64,000 bases of DNA from the NCBI GenBank assembly GCA_937879965.1, contig CALFMP010000036.1, positions 624,354 through 688,353 of the forward strand. The letters run 5' to 3'. Both the position numbers and the translations under genes were made by a program. Shown here piece after piece: positions 26,746 to 36,562 of this stretch (position 1 is its first letter; each line of letters opens with the position of its first letter). The notes under the pieces were generated by a model. That model did not search any database and was not told the origin of the DNA. It saw only the letters and a program-made list of their open reading frames with translations. The DNA is from QKMZ01 sp012965515. Its GTDB lineage: Bacteria; Cyanobacteriota; Vampirovibrionia; Obscuribacterales; Obscuribacteraceae.

Positions 26746-28296
26746 ATGTTCAATTCCATCAAGACGAAATTGCTTTTCCTCGTTGTTTCTCTTCTTGCTG
26801 CGTCGGCCGCCGCGGCCCAGGACGAACGCAAAAGTACATATCAGGACAGAATGGTCAACGCCCCTTCGTTCTCTGAGCAGCAAAAGGAGTTTTTCAATTT
26901 TGCAAAACATACTGAGCGCGAGGAGCGCGCGGAAGCGCTGGAGACTGAGCCGGGAACAGGCAAGACCGCGCAGTATGACTCGACCCGTCACGCCGGCAAG
27001 ATTGAAACACCGGAGTCGCGCAAACTCTTTCCCATAAGAGAAAATACACCGCAAACGAATGCTAAGAGACCTTTGAATGATCAACCCGTTCCTCATCCCT
27101 TCATTCAGAAGCTGTTCACTGAGTATTCGAACCCAATGCTCAATCATTTTGGTCCACCGCGCCACCCTCTACCTTTTAGAGTCACCCCCGACCACAATCC
27201 GTATCCTCGCGATTTAAACCCTGCCGCCTTTGCTGACCGCCCATACATGACAGGCGCTCCACCTAGCGATCTCGTCGATCATGCCAGCACTTTGGCCGGA
27301 GCGCATCGTACGGCTGAAGGTTTGCTGAGCCCCTCTTACCAAACTGCGCAAGCAAAGCTGCAGGCTAAATTGCAAACGATCGCTGAGGGCACTGGTGATG
27401 CAGCGGCGCAGTGTTTTGAATGTGCATTGAGCACTTGCAGTGATGTTCTGATTAATGTTGCTAACGAATCTGCCAGTCAGCCACCGTCTCAGGGTGGCGA
27501 GAAAACTCTGCCCCAGGTCGCCTGGATTGTTCAAAAGCTTTATAAGAATGTCTATTTGCCTATGGCTCTGCTTTTCTTGCTACCCGGCGCCCTTCTTACA
27601 CAAATGAAGTCGTTCGTCGCAATCTACTACAAGTCTGAGCAAGACGAAGATTTGAATAATCCCTTGACCGGCATTCTGCGCGGAGCTGTTGCAATTACTT
27701 TGATTCCCGCAGTTCAACTCGCTGTCAGCTATTCGATAGATGTCGGTAATTCTATGACGCATGAAGTTGAAAAAATGCTGCATGCTCAGGAAGTCATCTC
27801 CTGGGGACAGAAGCAAACCACCGAATCTTACAACGGCAATTCCGCTCAACGCGCCGAGAAGCTGCAATCTCAATCGACTTCTGAAGCCCTGCGGGAAACA
27901 TTGTTCAATGGTCTCGATTTTCTGCTGGACCATGCGTTTGTTGTTCTTCTCGCATTCCAAACGGTCCTTGTCTGTTATTTGTTCCTTCTCGGACCCATCG
28001 CGGCTGCATTCCTCGCTTGGCCCGGCAACATTGGAAAGCTGTTTGCGCCGATTTTTGGAAATTGGATGAATGCACTTTTGCTTTTGACTCTGTGGCGCTT
28101 TTGGTGGTGCGCCATCGTGTTGTGTATGGCTACCCGTTTGTCATGGATGAGCCAGTCCGGGCAAAGTGGAGGCGAGTGGGAAGACCTGATTTATACCGCT
28201 TTTCTCGTAATGCTTGTTTATGTTCCTTTCGCTCCTTTTGATTTCCGCCCTGGCGATATGGTCGATCAGTTGCTACAGAAAGCACGCGTAAAGTAG
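26746..28296 (+). CDS. Polytopic membrane protein, possibly VirB6/TrbL-like (copy A)
   Basis: 516 residues from the ATG at 26746, which begins a Sec leader (KLLFLVVSLLAASAAAAQ); the frame is open further upstream. Residues ~25-260 are hydrophilic and Pro-rich, then about six hydrophobic segments follow: LPMALLFLLPGALLTQMKSF, ITLIPAVQLAVSYSI, a long one containing FLLGPIAAAFLAWPG, LLLLTLWRFWWCAIVLCM and FLVMLVYVPFAPF. A Gly-Pro pair between two helices followed by a Trp-containing amphipathic segment is seen in VirB6/TrbL components of type IV secretion systems; that link is inference. The 28330 protein has the same arrangement and similar sequence in the membrane part. No VirB4, VirB8-10 or VirB11 homologue is in the window. 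Confidence 0.8.
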   Translation: MFNSIKTKLLFLVVSLLAASAAAAQDERKSTYQDRMVNAPSFSEQQKEFFNFAKHTEREERAEALETEPGTGKTAQYDSTRHAGKIETPESRKLFPIRENTPQTNAKRPLNDQPVPHPFIQKLFTEYSNPMLNHFGPPRHPLPFRVTPDHNPYPRDLNPAAFADRPYMTGAPPSDLVDHASTLAGAHRTAEGLLSPSYQTAQAKLQAKLQTIAEGTGDAAAQCFECALSTCSDVLINVANESASQPPSQGGEKTLPQVAWIVQKLYKNVYLPMALLFLLPGALLTQMKSFVAIYYKSEQDEDLNNPLTGILRGAVAITLIPAVQLAVSYSIDVGNSMTHEVEKMLHAQEVISWGQKQTTESYNGNSAQRAEKLQSQSTSEALRETLFNGLDFLLDHAFVVLLAFQTVLVCYLFLLGPIAAAFLAWPGNIGKLFAPIFGNWMNALLLLTLWRFWWCAIVLCMATRLSWMSQSGQSGGEWEDLIYTAFLVMLVYVPFAPFDFRPGDMVDQLLQKARVK

Positions 28297-28329
28297 CACT
28301 TCGTCACGTTATTTCTCCGTGAGGTTCAA

Positions 28330-30753
28330 ATGAATAAACGTCTGAGCATCGTTTGCCTTTCTGCGCTTTTTGCAATATTGCCAGCGTCTGCTGATTCCGG
28401 GAATTCATTTTCGACTATTGGTCCATCACGTGATGGCGGACATCAGTATGGCGAAAACGTTTTTAGACCGGTCGTTGGTAGGTCGAGTGGCAACAAGACT
28501 GTAGCGCAGACGCCAAGCGCTTATGCCGAAAGTGGTAGTGGTAGGTCGCGCGCAAGTACTCCTGCAGCGTTCGCTTCGAGCGGCGCTGGAAGCTCAGTTG
28601 CAAGCACTCCTACTGCGTTCGCTTCGAGTGGCGGTGGAAGCTCAGTTGCAAGCACTCCCACTGCATTTGCATCAAGCGGTGGTAACGCTTCCGCCGAGAG
28701 TCGTCCGCTCTCCGAACTGGTAAAAAAAGACCAGCAGCGCGGTCGTAGTTCGCTAAACGACATGGCGAAAGAATTTCTGCTGAAGAATCCAGAAGTCAAA
28801 TATCTGGGTAAACCTGAATGGGGCGGTAGTGATATTCGCGACAAAGACGGGCGTCCTCTGCCGGGTTATGTGAACCCCGCCCGAGTAAAAGGTGCATCGC
28901 CGCTCGGCACTGTTTTTCCACCTACTCCTGCAAACGCCATGGGCTGGCAAACCGAGAGCAAAGTAACCGAAGGCATGTACTACCAAATGCTGTCCGGGCT
29001 TGACGGTTTCAATGGTTGGCAAAATTCCGATTTGAAAGAGTTTTCCCAAAAGATCCAGTCGGGAAATTTGGTTGCAAAGACAGTGCAATATCCACTCAAC
29101 GCAGCTGATGAAGCGCGCGCTGATTTTACGGCGCAACTGACCGCGCTGGGCAACGCCGCAGGCGACGTCGCTAAAGAGCAAGCCGCAAGCGCCATCGAAT
29201 ACTGCGCAAAGTATATGGAAAACTTTACTGCTCAGCCAGGAAGCAAATGGAATCAGATTCGTGACTCGCTATTTGTTCCGATTGGTCTGCTCCTTTTGCT
29301 GCCAGGCGCTATTCTCTCTCAAATTCGTGCAATGGTCGGACTCAATGTTCCGCTATCGTTGACGCAAACAAATCCGTTTGATGGATTGCTTCGCTCAGTA
29401 ATTGCCGTCTTCCTGATACCTGCAACCTACCTTGTAGTTAACTATGCGATTGATTTTTCAAACAGCATCACATTTACACTGGCGTCGGAATACGTGCGCA
29501 TTACTTCGTCCGACATGTATCAGGATGCTGTGTGCTCTGAGATTCGCGCTTTTCCTGTGCGCGGGCCGAAAGAAAATCAAAATGCGGGCATTGCGCAATC
29601 TTGGCCCCAAGTAGAAACCACTTCAATTCCACGGCTGGAGAAAAATCTTTATCAGAGCAAAACAGATGACCCTTGCTCGGGCACTTATAGCGCTCCGGAA
29701 AGTAGAACAGATGAAGGTATGCCGCTAGCTTCTGTCTTTGGTCGACTGTTGGCTTTCGGAGGTAATGCATTGCTTACATCGGCGTGGAATGTTCTTTGCG
29801 CGTTCCAGATGGCTTACATGTTGTACTTGTTTTGGGTCGGCCCGGTTGTCGCAGGATTGTGGGTTTGGCCGGTGAAACAATTCCGCGATGCGCTGCCTAA
29901 CTGGGTGGAAGGCGTGATCACGTTGGCATTTTGGAGCTTGTTTTGGAACACGGCAATTCTTCTTATGGCGTGTTTCAAAGGAATGGCTGACACGGGCACC
30001 GTATATGAAACCGCTCTCAATTTCCTTGCCACCGGCTGCGTCAAGTATGCTTTCGACTTTGTTGGGTTAATCAAGGCCGCCGGTCAAGAGGCCTCGAAGG
30101 CGACCGGCGTCGCCGGCAGTAGCGGTCGTCCAGGCGAAGGAGAAGAGTCTTCGCCTCCCGCCGCGGGAAGTTCTGGCGCAAGTCCGTCTCGTGCATCAAA
30201 TTCATCGAATTCTCCTGCCCCGATTTCTACACTTCCTGATGACGGTGATCCGGTCGTTAGCGAGGTCGGATTGCAGCTCAATAGTGCCAATCTGCAGACG
30301 CTACGCAAGCGCTCCGCTGTCATCACGGGCCCTGTCCTTGCGCCTCAAGAAGAGCCATGGTTGGAGTCGGATGATTTTTCTGGCTCAGAAATGTTGGCTT
30401 CGGAGATGGTTGACTTCAGACCAGAGACTTTGCCTCCGAGTGTCATTCACGAAATGTTAACGCCGGAGAATTCCCCACCATCGGTGATGGTTACAGATTG
30501 GATTTCCGTCAACAACTCTCCTGCGAGCGACTTCTATGTTTCGCCTCCTCCAAGTGAGAGTCCCTCAGGCACAGTAATCAACACCGTGGCGCAAGAGAGC
30601 GACATGTGGCTAAATTCGATGAGCGAGTTGAGCAATTACGAACCTGTCGAGCAACGCTCCGTTGGGCGTTTGATGAATGCGCTTGGGCAAGCGACGGATG
30701 GCAGCTTAAGTAACGCGAGGCGTGTCCCAATCAACCAGAGTTCTGTTTGGTAA
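28330..30753 (+). CDS. Polytopic membrane protein, possibly VirB6/TrbL-like (copy B)
   Basis: 807 residues; GAGG six bases before the ATG, 33 bp after copy A. Sec leader (residues 1-21), then 16-residue Ser/Ala/Gly repeats (~58-122), a hydrophilic part, and a membrane domain (~310-590) matching copy A: VPIGLLLLLPGAILSQIRAM, VFLIPATYLVVNYAIDFSNS, a long helix containing LFWVGPVVAGLWVWPV, and VITLAFWSLFWNTAILLMAC. Copy B has an extra loop with two Cys (~400-460) and a long Ser/Pro/Glu-rich tail (~590-807) likely to be unstructured. The two copies probably form one complex. Role in transport or secretion is suggested by the fold layout only. Confidence 0.8.
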   Translation: MNKRLSIVCLSALFAILPASADSGNSFSTIGPSRDGGHQYGENVFRPVVGRSSGNKTVAQTPSAYAESGSGRSRASTPAAFASSGAGSSVASTPTAFASSGGGSSVASTPTAFASSGGNASAESRPLSELVKKDQQRGRSSLNDMAKEFLLKNPEVKYLGKPEWGGSDIRDKDGRPLPGYVNPARVKGASPLGTVFPPTPANAMGWQTESKVTEGMYYQMLSGLDGFNGWQNSDLKEFSQKIQSGNLVAKTVQYPLNAADEARADFTAQLTALGNAAGDVAKEQAASAIEYCAKYMENFTAQPGSKWNQIRDSLFVPIGLLLLLPGAILSQIRAMVGLNVPLSLTQTNPFDGLLRSVIAVFLIPATYLVVNYAIDFSNSITFTLASEYVRITSSDMYQDAVCSEIRAFPVRGPKENQNAGIAQSWPQVETTSIPRLEKNLYQSKTDDPCSGTYSAPESRTDEGMPLASVFGRLLAFGGNALLTSAWNVLCAFQMAYMLYLFWVGPVVAGLWVWPVKQFRDALPNWVEGVITLAFWSLFWNTAILLMACFKGMADTGTVYETALNFLATGCVKYAFDFVGLIKAAGQEASKATGVAGSSGRPGEGEESSPPAAGSSGASPSRASNSSNSPAPISTLPDDGDPVVSEVGLQLNSANLQTLRKRSAVITGPVLAPQEEPWLESDDFSGSEMLASEMVDFRPETLPPSVIHEMLTPENSPPSVMVTDWISVNNSPASDFYVSPPPSESPSGTVINTVAQESDMWLNSMSELSNYEPVEQRSVGRLMNALGQATDGSLSNARRVPINQSSVW
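28552..28695 (+). repeat. 48-bp in-frame tandem repeat
   Basis: Three units start at 28552, 28600 and 28648, with a diverged fourth before them (from about 28504). Each codes for a 16-residue Ser/Thr/Ala/Gly unit around ASTPTAFASSGG, just behind the leader of membrane protein copy B. Confidence 0.9.
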
Positions 30754-30790
30754 GCAAGATAATTGCGCTGTTTCGGCCGTTTTGCAACGC

Positions 30791-30796
30791 TATAAT
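30791..30796 (+). promoter_or_regulatory. Consensus -10 element TATAAT, possible leaderless start
   Basis: A perfect TATAAT ends seven bases before the ATG at 30803. A transcript from it would begin at or next to the ATG. No good -35 at the standard spacing was seen, and no Shine-Dalgarno sequence precedes this ATG. Confidence 0.45.
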
Positions 30797-30802
30797 TCTA
30801 AA

Positions 30803-33800
30803 ATGCCGATTCGCCGACAGCTTTCAATCTGCCTCTTGTTAAGCCTTTTAATGCATGGCTGCAGTCTTGGAAATGCGCCGGATACTTCCACCGTAAATAA
30901 GTCTGAAAGCCAGCAGCCATCGCAAAATGCGGGTGACGGAATTTCCCCAATCGCGATGGTGCTGAAGCGTCGGCTGAAGCAATCATCCAAAGCAAATTCC
31001 ATGTCAATAAACGAGAGTTTGCATGAATTGCGCTCAATGTCGGCGATTTACCCTGACAGACGTTTCCTCAATGCTATTGCGTTGGTGCACCAGCTAGCTA
31101 TGGGTGGTGAGCAGGACCTTCTCGATGTTCAATACACGAATGAGACCTGGAAGGTTGTCTACCAGAATCAAGCCGTAGGAGAGTTGCATGAACTTCCTAC
31201 TTTCGATGAATTGCATAAGTTTCTCTTGGATTGGGCGCGCAAGAATAAGCGGGCTGTTGAGAAGACGGGGACAACGGACTCTGAACTTGCACCGATTAAG
31301 GCGCAAATCGAAAGTGCTTCCCCTGAGTCTTTATTTGCGGCTTTGAGCAAACTGGACGAATTGCAATCTCGCGGCAATCCTAGTTTGACCCTGATGAAAT
31401 TGAAAACCAGAGCATTGGTAATTCTTGCATGGGAGTTGCTAGACAACCTGGAAATCGGTGATGAGATCTTTTCGGCTGCGTTGGCGCACTTGGTTTTCGT
31501 TGAGTCCGCATATCCAGATGAAATTTTGGAGGAAAAGGCGCTTATTGCTGATGCTCTTGGATATGAAGGAGCAGCCAGACGCCTTGCAAAAACACTTCCT
31601 GAGCAAAGTGCCGTCGCTTGTTATCTAAACAATCAAACTGAACGACTGCATCAACTGGCTCAAAGCGAAAAGCAAAGCAGCGTTCCCAATTTACTGTATT
31701 TCCGCTCGACTTGTTTGAACCGCGATCAATCCCGTTGGCGTGAATGGTTGGCGGAGAATTCCGCACTGACCAGTTCTAACACTCTGCCGCCTCTTAAGTG
31801 TACTTATTCTATTGGCGATGCGGCGATCATGATGCCGATCGCGCTTCGAATCTTGGGTCACGTAAAGCTCACTTCCGAAGGCGTCAGTTCGCAATTCTCG
31901 TTGGGCCCTGGAGATTTGGAATGGCGCAATCTATCATTGCGCTTGCCCACCGTTGCGTCCACTCTCAGCCCCAATTTGCTTTCGGACTTTGAAAGAGGTC
32001 TTACAACGACGAACAATAAGGGGTTGACCGACTTGTCCGTCAGGTTGAGAAGTACTTTCTATCGCGCATATTTTTTCTCTGCTATGGATATTGTGGCAAG
32101 GACGACCTTGGCACTTCCATCAGCAAAGGTTTTCTCTGAACGCCTGTCAGTTTGCCTCGAGTATCAAGGCAGTGGTCCATCGGCACAACTTGGACCCTGG
32201 GTGTTAGCTTTGTCGTCTCCACATGGTGGTGCTGATGAGGCAATTGAATCAGCGTTTTTAAACCTGAACCAATTAGGTCCATCGGCGATGCTTGCTTTGC
32301 TGCCGCAAGCAAAAAGCAGCTTGCCTGCTTCAAAGAAGTGGTCGAGCATTAGAGAGTTGTTTTTCGTGCGATTGGATAGCCGACCTGAAGTACGCTTGCC
32401 TGCTGCTGATTTCGTTGAACTTCCGTTTTTGGATTTGACTGCACACAAGTATCTTGTTTCGAGCGCAATAAGAGATGGTGCCGGCGATTCTCTTCAATCG
32501 AAGCTCATACTGAATCAAATACTTGGTCGCAAAAGCGAGATCATGAAAATGTTTAACAGCGCTTCTTTGTCTGTAAGGGAGAAGCTGGAATTGATTTCTT
32601 GCGTGCGATTGCTGGACAAGGATTACGTTGCTGATGCGAATCAGTTGTATGGGAAATTACTGCGCGAAAATCCGAGATCATGGGAAGCGGAAAAATCTTA
32701 TATAGAGTTTCTCGCATCGCGTGACAAGAAAGCGGCCATCAGGGAGATGCGCAAATGGAAAGCGCAAGTGACTTTGAAAAAGAAAGACGGGGCAAAGGTC
32801 ACACGTGATGGTTTGCAGCTGGACCAGAGTTTGCTCTTAGCCCAACTGTTGTATGACGTTAACGATTTGTCCGGTTTGAAAGACGAACTTAAGAATGTCA
32901 AATCCAACTCGTCTCAAACGTATTTAAAGCTGCTCGCACTGAGCGAATTGTCTTCAGGCAATTATGGCAGCGCTAAAGCTTGGGCTGAGGAGCTTCGTCG
33001 CTCCTATCCTAAGAGTCTCGATGCGATGTTGATTGAGTTGGAAATATGTCTGAAGCAAAAACAGTTTTTACCAGCCGCAAACATCCTTCGTAGTGCTGTT
33101 GCAGTGCCGAGAATTATTTGGAAAGAGAAAATCGCGCCGCTGATAATTTCCAGGCTTTCCAATCCTCAGGATGTCGGCGCTTTTGTTGGTGCTCTAGATT
33201 CGATACAGATAAACTCTGATGATAATCTGGGTCAGATTGCCGCTGCTGCATACAGCGCTGATAGGGCGGAACTGGCTTTTCAAATTCTCTCTAAAGTTAA
33301 GACTGGTCCGGATGCAATGTATGATTTGCTAACGTGTCAGTACAGGTATTTGAAACGTGCACACGGTAAGCAAAAGGCTTTGGCGTGGCTGAAAGAACAA
33401 ATTCCCGAAGATAAGCGCGCTGCTGTGGCACCATTTGCTTTTTTCAGCGGACAGGACGAACTTCTCTTTGAGTTCGCTCCCGCTGAGGACACACTTTCCG
33501 GTGGTGAGGATGTCTGGATTTTGCGTGCTGCGTCGGGAGTTCTTAATCCGGTGCCTGCGGATTGGCAATCGATGCTCAATGCGCATTTTGAAGGCAGAAA
33601 AGACACTGACGGTAAAATCGGATTGTACCTTCTCGGTAAACTGAAAGCTGAGCAATTGTCTACTGTTCCACTATCTTCGGCAGAGCGCGCAAAAGTTTTG
33701 TTTCATTTGGCATGGAAGCAGATGGCTACACCGGGCAATTTTCTGAAGGATACCGAGTTGCTTCTGTGCTGCCTAACCACCAATCAAAATGCACTCAATG

Positions 33801-33961
33801 AGTTTCAATGGTCAAAGGTGTGGTTGCGTGATATCGCTGCTTCGCTTGCTGGACAGCCGATGATTTACAGCGAAAGCACTCTTTCTCGATTGCGCGTGAC
33901 TAGCCCTTCTCACCAGGGAGATTGGTCTCAGCAGCGTCGATTCCAATTGTCGAACAGATAA
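30803..33961 (+). CDS. Large TPR-like lipoprotein candidate
   Basis: 1,052 residues. The ATG at 30803 is chosen because it starts a lipoprotein-type leader: basic start, hydrophobic core, and LLMHGC with Cys at residue 20. The lipobox is not ideal (Met at -3, His at -2). The rest is almost all helical pairs of ~34-40 residues, with TPR-like spacing clearest at ~600-880 (for example LLALSELSSGNYGSAKAWAEE and ADANQLYGKLLRENPRSWEA parts). It overlaps no neighbour but follows copy B by 50 bp and may belong to the same functional group, acting as an envelope scaffold. It ends exactly where the convergent TadG-like gene ends. Confidence 0.78.
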   Translation: MPIRRQLSICLLLSLLMHGCSLGNAPDTSTVNKSESQQPSQNAGDGISPIAMVLKRRLKQSSKANSMSINESLHELRSMSAIYPDRRFLNAIALVHQLAMGGEQDLLDVQYTNETWKVVYQNQAVGELHELPTFDELHKFLLDWARKNKRAVEKTGTTDSELAPIKAQIESASPESLFAALSKLDELQSRGNPSLTLMKLKTRALVILAWELLDNLEIGDEIFSAALAHLVFVESAYPDEILEEKALIADALGYEGAARRLAKTLPEQSAVACYLNNQTERLHQLAQSEKQSSVPNLLYFRSTCLNRDQSRWREWLAENSALTSSNTLPPLKCTYSIGDAAIMMPIALRILGHVKLTSEGVSSQFSLGPGDLEWRNLSLRLPTVASTLSPNLLSDFERGLTTTNNKGLTDLSVRLRSTFYRAYFFSAMDIVARTTLALPSAKVFSERLSVCLEYQGSGPSAQLGPWVLALSSPHGGADEAIESAFLNLNQLGPSAMLALLPQAKSSLPASKKWSSIRELFFVRLDSRPEVRLPAADFVELPFLDLTAHKYLVSSAIRDGAGDSLQSKLILNQILGRKSEIMKMFNSASLSVREKLELISCVRLLDKDYVADANQLYGKLLRENPRSWEAEKSYIEFLASRDKKAAIREMRKWKAQVTLKKKDGAKVTRDGLQLDQSLLLAQLLYDVNDLSGLKDELKNVKSNSSQTYLKLLALSELSSGNYGSAKAWAEELRRSYPKSLDAMLIELEICLKQKQFLPAANILRSAVAVPRIIWKEKIAPLIISRLSNPQDVGAFVGALDSIQINSDDNLGQIAAAAYSADRAELAFQILSKVKTGPDAMYDLLTCQYRYLKRAHGKQKALAWLKEQIPEDKRAAVAPFAFFSGQDELLFEFAPAEDTLSGGEDVWILRAASGVLNPVPADWQSMLNAHFEGRKDTDGKIGLYLLGKLKAEQLSTVPLSSAERAKVLFHLAWKQMATPGNFLKDTELLLCCLTTNQNALNEFQWSKVWLRDIAASLAGQPMIYSESTLSRLRVTSPSHQGDWSQQRRFQLSNR

Positions 33962-36292
33962 CTAGTTAGGCTCGCAGAATTGACCGCCGCCACTGCAGGA
34001 ATTGCCGAAGTTCAATTCTCCCAGTAAGTGGTTGAATCCACTTGATGGGATGAACACGGCACTATCAGTGCATGTCGCTTCCGGAGAATGTCTCCAAGCC
34101 CATCCCGGAAAATGTCCGTCGGTATTCGGATCAGCTTTGGGGTTTGCAGGAAGCTTCTTAATCGGTCCATTGGGTGGCTCCGACGAGCAGTTGACGATTG
34201 TTCCGATTACATTGTATGGAGCGCCGCAATTTAGAGTGGCAGTGCTTCCCTGCCCATCGGCTAAGGTGTTCGGAACCGTCCAACGTGGAGGGCTAGTCGA
34301 CATCTTCAAGTCGCCGCCGTCAGCATACAGATATAGAGAAGTCTGCATTGGAAGTTGCTGAGACTTAAGCAGGTTTAGAACGTAATCTCGGCTTGTTCCT
34401 GGCTTGATTAGTTGACACCGTTTCACTAACTTATCTGTGACTGTGCCCAATCCACAAGCTTTGCTGTCAGGGATGCTGTCTATCATTTGTAGATAGTCAT
34501 ACGGGGTTTTGACCTGTCCGAAATTCCATAAATTTTCCGGAGACGGATATTTCTTTGAATGGTCGAAATATTTGATACCACTTTTGGTGGCGGGGGCGGG
34601 AACGTATGCGCAATTAATACAGCCAGTACGTGTTGTGAGGACATTGACTTTGAACTGCTCAAGGCTAGTGAAGCCGTTACCCCCGACATGACCTGAATCC
34701 ACCGTGCCATATTGATCGTAGCCTTTCTTAAAGGCATCAAGCATCAGCAATTCAGGATCGTCGCTTCTCAATTCTTGCTTGTAGTTGTGCCAAAAAATGA
34801 GCTTGTTTGTATTGCGGTCAATTTGCAGAAGTGCACGAGGACCGTTTAATTCAGAACCATCTCTATGCCGAATGACTTTTAGAGACTTAGACCTGTCGGG
34901 AATATTCAAGCGCCAAAGAAGCGCACGTATTAGGTCGTTTTTGATGCGATTGTAAATAAACCATTGATCGACGTAATTGTTTTTCTTCAGGATTTGTGTC
35001 GCTTCCCTGTCCAAGCGCGGGTACCAATGCCCGCGATCGCCGTCGGTCAAATTGCCGACACCATCTTTTGCTTCGCGAATGACGCGATCTACTTCAGATG
35101 ATGTGAAAAGCGACTCGTCATTTACTTTGTCGAGTTCGCGCTTCAAATCGGCGTCTGACATATTCGGATTTACATCGAGAGATTTGGTTGTCTCTGTTTC
35201 ATTGCCCGTACAAAAGTAATCTCTCGGTTGTGTGCCGGTAATGTGGATGCCTTCTCCTGCAAGCGCATGGCAAAAGATGTCTTTACCTTGCATCGCCATA
35301 GAGCCCTGTGGTCCGGGCGCTCGTGGGCCGTTTTTTATCTCGATGTATCCATACGGCATGCCCAGCTTAGAACCTTTGTCCAGCGAACCTACGATTGCGC
35401 AGGCGACCGCACCGGCTATCTGTTTGGTCTGATTCTCGCGCGTCGTGCCCTGCGATTGAAATGCATTAGGCGGCAATGTATTTTCTGGATAAGGCGGATT
35501 GCCCATGCCAACCGCCACATCGTCTTTCCGATTGTTCTCGAAGGTGATTGTTTCAACCAGGTGAGTGCGGTCATGAGGTCCAACCGGTACACCGACGAAA
35601 GTTAGTGTTTCACCGGAGACAGGCAGAAAAACTGAAATAGGCTTGTATCCGGCAAAGTATTTTTTCTTGCCTGCCGTTCCTGTAGAAACCTCTACTTCAG
35701 GGAAATCCTTCTCAATGTCTGCAGCTTTGAGAACCGTTTCGTCTATATCAATATTGGTTGCAGAGCCGCGTTTCATATAACTTACGCCATAATTTGCCAA
35801 GCTGATGCGGTTTTTGCCGAGCATTTTTGTGTTGTTGGCGTCAGCGAGCAGTTGAAAATGCTTTTCCATATATTGTTTGTCGGTCAATTTCTTTTGCAAG
35901 AATTGCCCGACTTGATTTAGCGCGTTGAAGAGTTTGCGAGCATTCTTAGCAGCGTCGGCAGTATTCTCTTCGCGCGCCAAGAGCGCAACGATCGCAGAGT
36001 GTGCAACCAATTGGTTGTAATTCAAGAGATTAATATCATCAGGATTTCCAAGGATTACCGCAAAATTACTAGCGATGTCCGGATTATCGAAAGACAAAGC
36101 GCTTTTACTTGGATTAGTCAGAGCATTCTTCGCCAAATTCACCGAGCCGGCATCCGTAGCATTGGCTAATTCCCGACCGCCTCCTATGAGTTTGGTCAGC
36201 AGGAAAAATCCTATGCCTAACAACACGATCACCAGAACAATGACCGCGATAAACATGAGGACCGCGCCTCGTTTTCGTCTGTACAAAGCCAT
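33962..36292 (-). CDS. TadG/Flp-pilus-type membrane protein
   Basis: 776 residues from the ATG at 36292; a TTG at 36316 is in frame but less likely. The N-terminus RRKRGAVLMFIAVIVLVIVL, then a helix and RELANATDAGSVNLAKNAL, is the hallmark of TadE/TadG-type pseudopilin-like proteins, where a conserved helix anchors a large outside domain. The remaining ~720 residues are soluble, with several Cys in the last 250 (for example in TGCINCAYVPAP and NSCSGGGQFC), suggesting disulfides and an exported state. No other tad gene is in the window. It converges on the lipoprotein gene with zero spacing, so no terminator fits between them. Confidence 0.75.
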   Translation of the reverse strand: MALYRRKRGAVLMFIAVIVLVIVLLGIGFFLLTKLIGGGRELANATDAGSVNLAKNALTNPSKSALSFDNPDIASNFAVILGNPDDINLLNYNQLVAHSAIVALLAREENTADAAKNARKLFNALNQVGQFLQKKLTDKQYMEKHFQLLADANNTKMLGKNRISLANYGVSYMKRGSATNIDIDETVLKAADIEKDFPEVEVSTGTAGKKKYFAGYKPISVFLPVSGETLTFVGVPVGPHDRTHLVETITFENNRKDDVAVGMGNPPYPENTLPPNAFQSQGTTRENQTKQIAGAVACAIVGSLDKGSKLGMPYGYIEIKNGPRAPGPQGSMAMQGKDIFCHALAGEGIHITGTQPRDYFCTGNETETTKSLDVNPNMSDADLKRELDKVNDESLFTSSEVDRVIREAKDGVGNLTDGDRGHWYPRLDREATQILKKNNYVDQWFIYNRIKNDLIRALLWRLNIPDRSKSLKVIRHRDGSELNGPRALLQIDRNTNKLIFWHNYKQELRSDDPELLMLDAFKKGYDQYGTVDSGHVGGNGFTSLEQFKVNVLTTRTGCINCAYVPAPATKSGIKYFDHSKKYPSPENLWNFGQVKTPYDYLQMIDSIPDSKACGLGTVTDKLVKRCQLIKPGTSRDYVLNLLKSQQLPMQTSLYLYADGGDLKMSTSPPRWTVPNTLADGQGSTATLNCGAPYNVIGTIVNCSSEPPNGPIKKLPANPKADPNTDGHFPGWAWRHSPEATCTDSAVFIPSSGFNHLLGELNFGNSCSGGGQFCEPN

Positions 36293-36562
36293 GTGCGCGT
36301 TTCTTCGGAAGGGCAATATGGGGCCAAAGAGGCGGGCTGACGCGTAAAATTAACTCAATTTAACGATTCTAGTCTACATCTATATCATTGTCAATTTCGG
36401 CTCAATAGCCAAATCCAAATCACAGAATTGAACAGTGAAAATCGGGAAATATTGGCTCATACACGAAATTAAGGTTACGCAGAGAAACCTGTTTACGACC
36501 TCGTTACCGCAAAAACTTACTTTGTAAGTCACAAGTGGCTTTACTACAGCGAGGCAAGCAAT

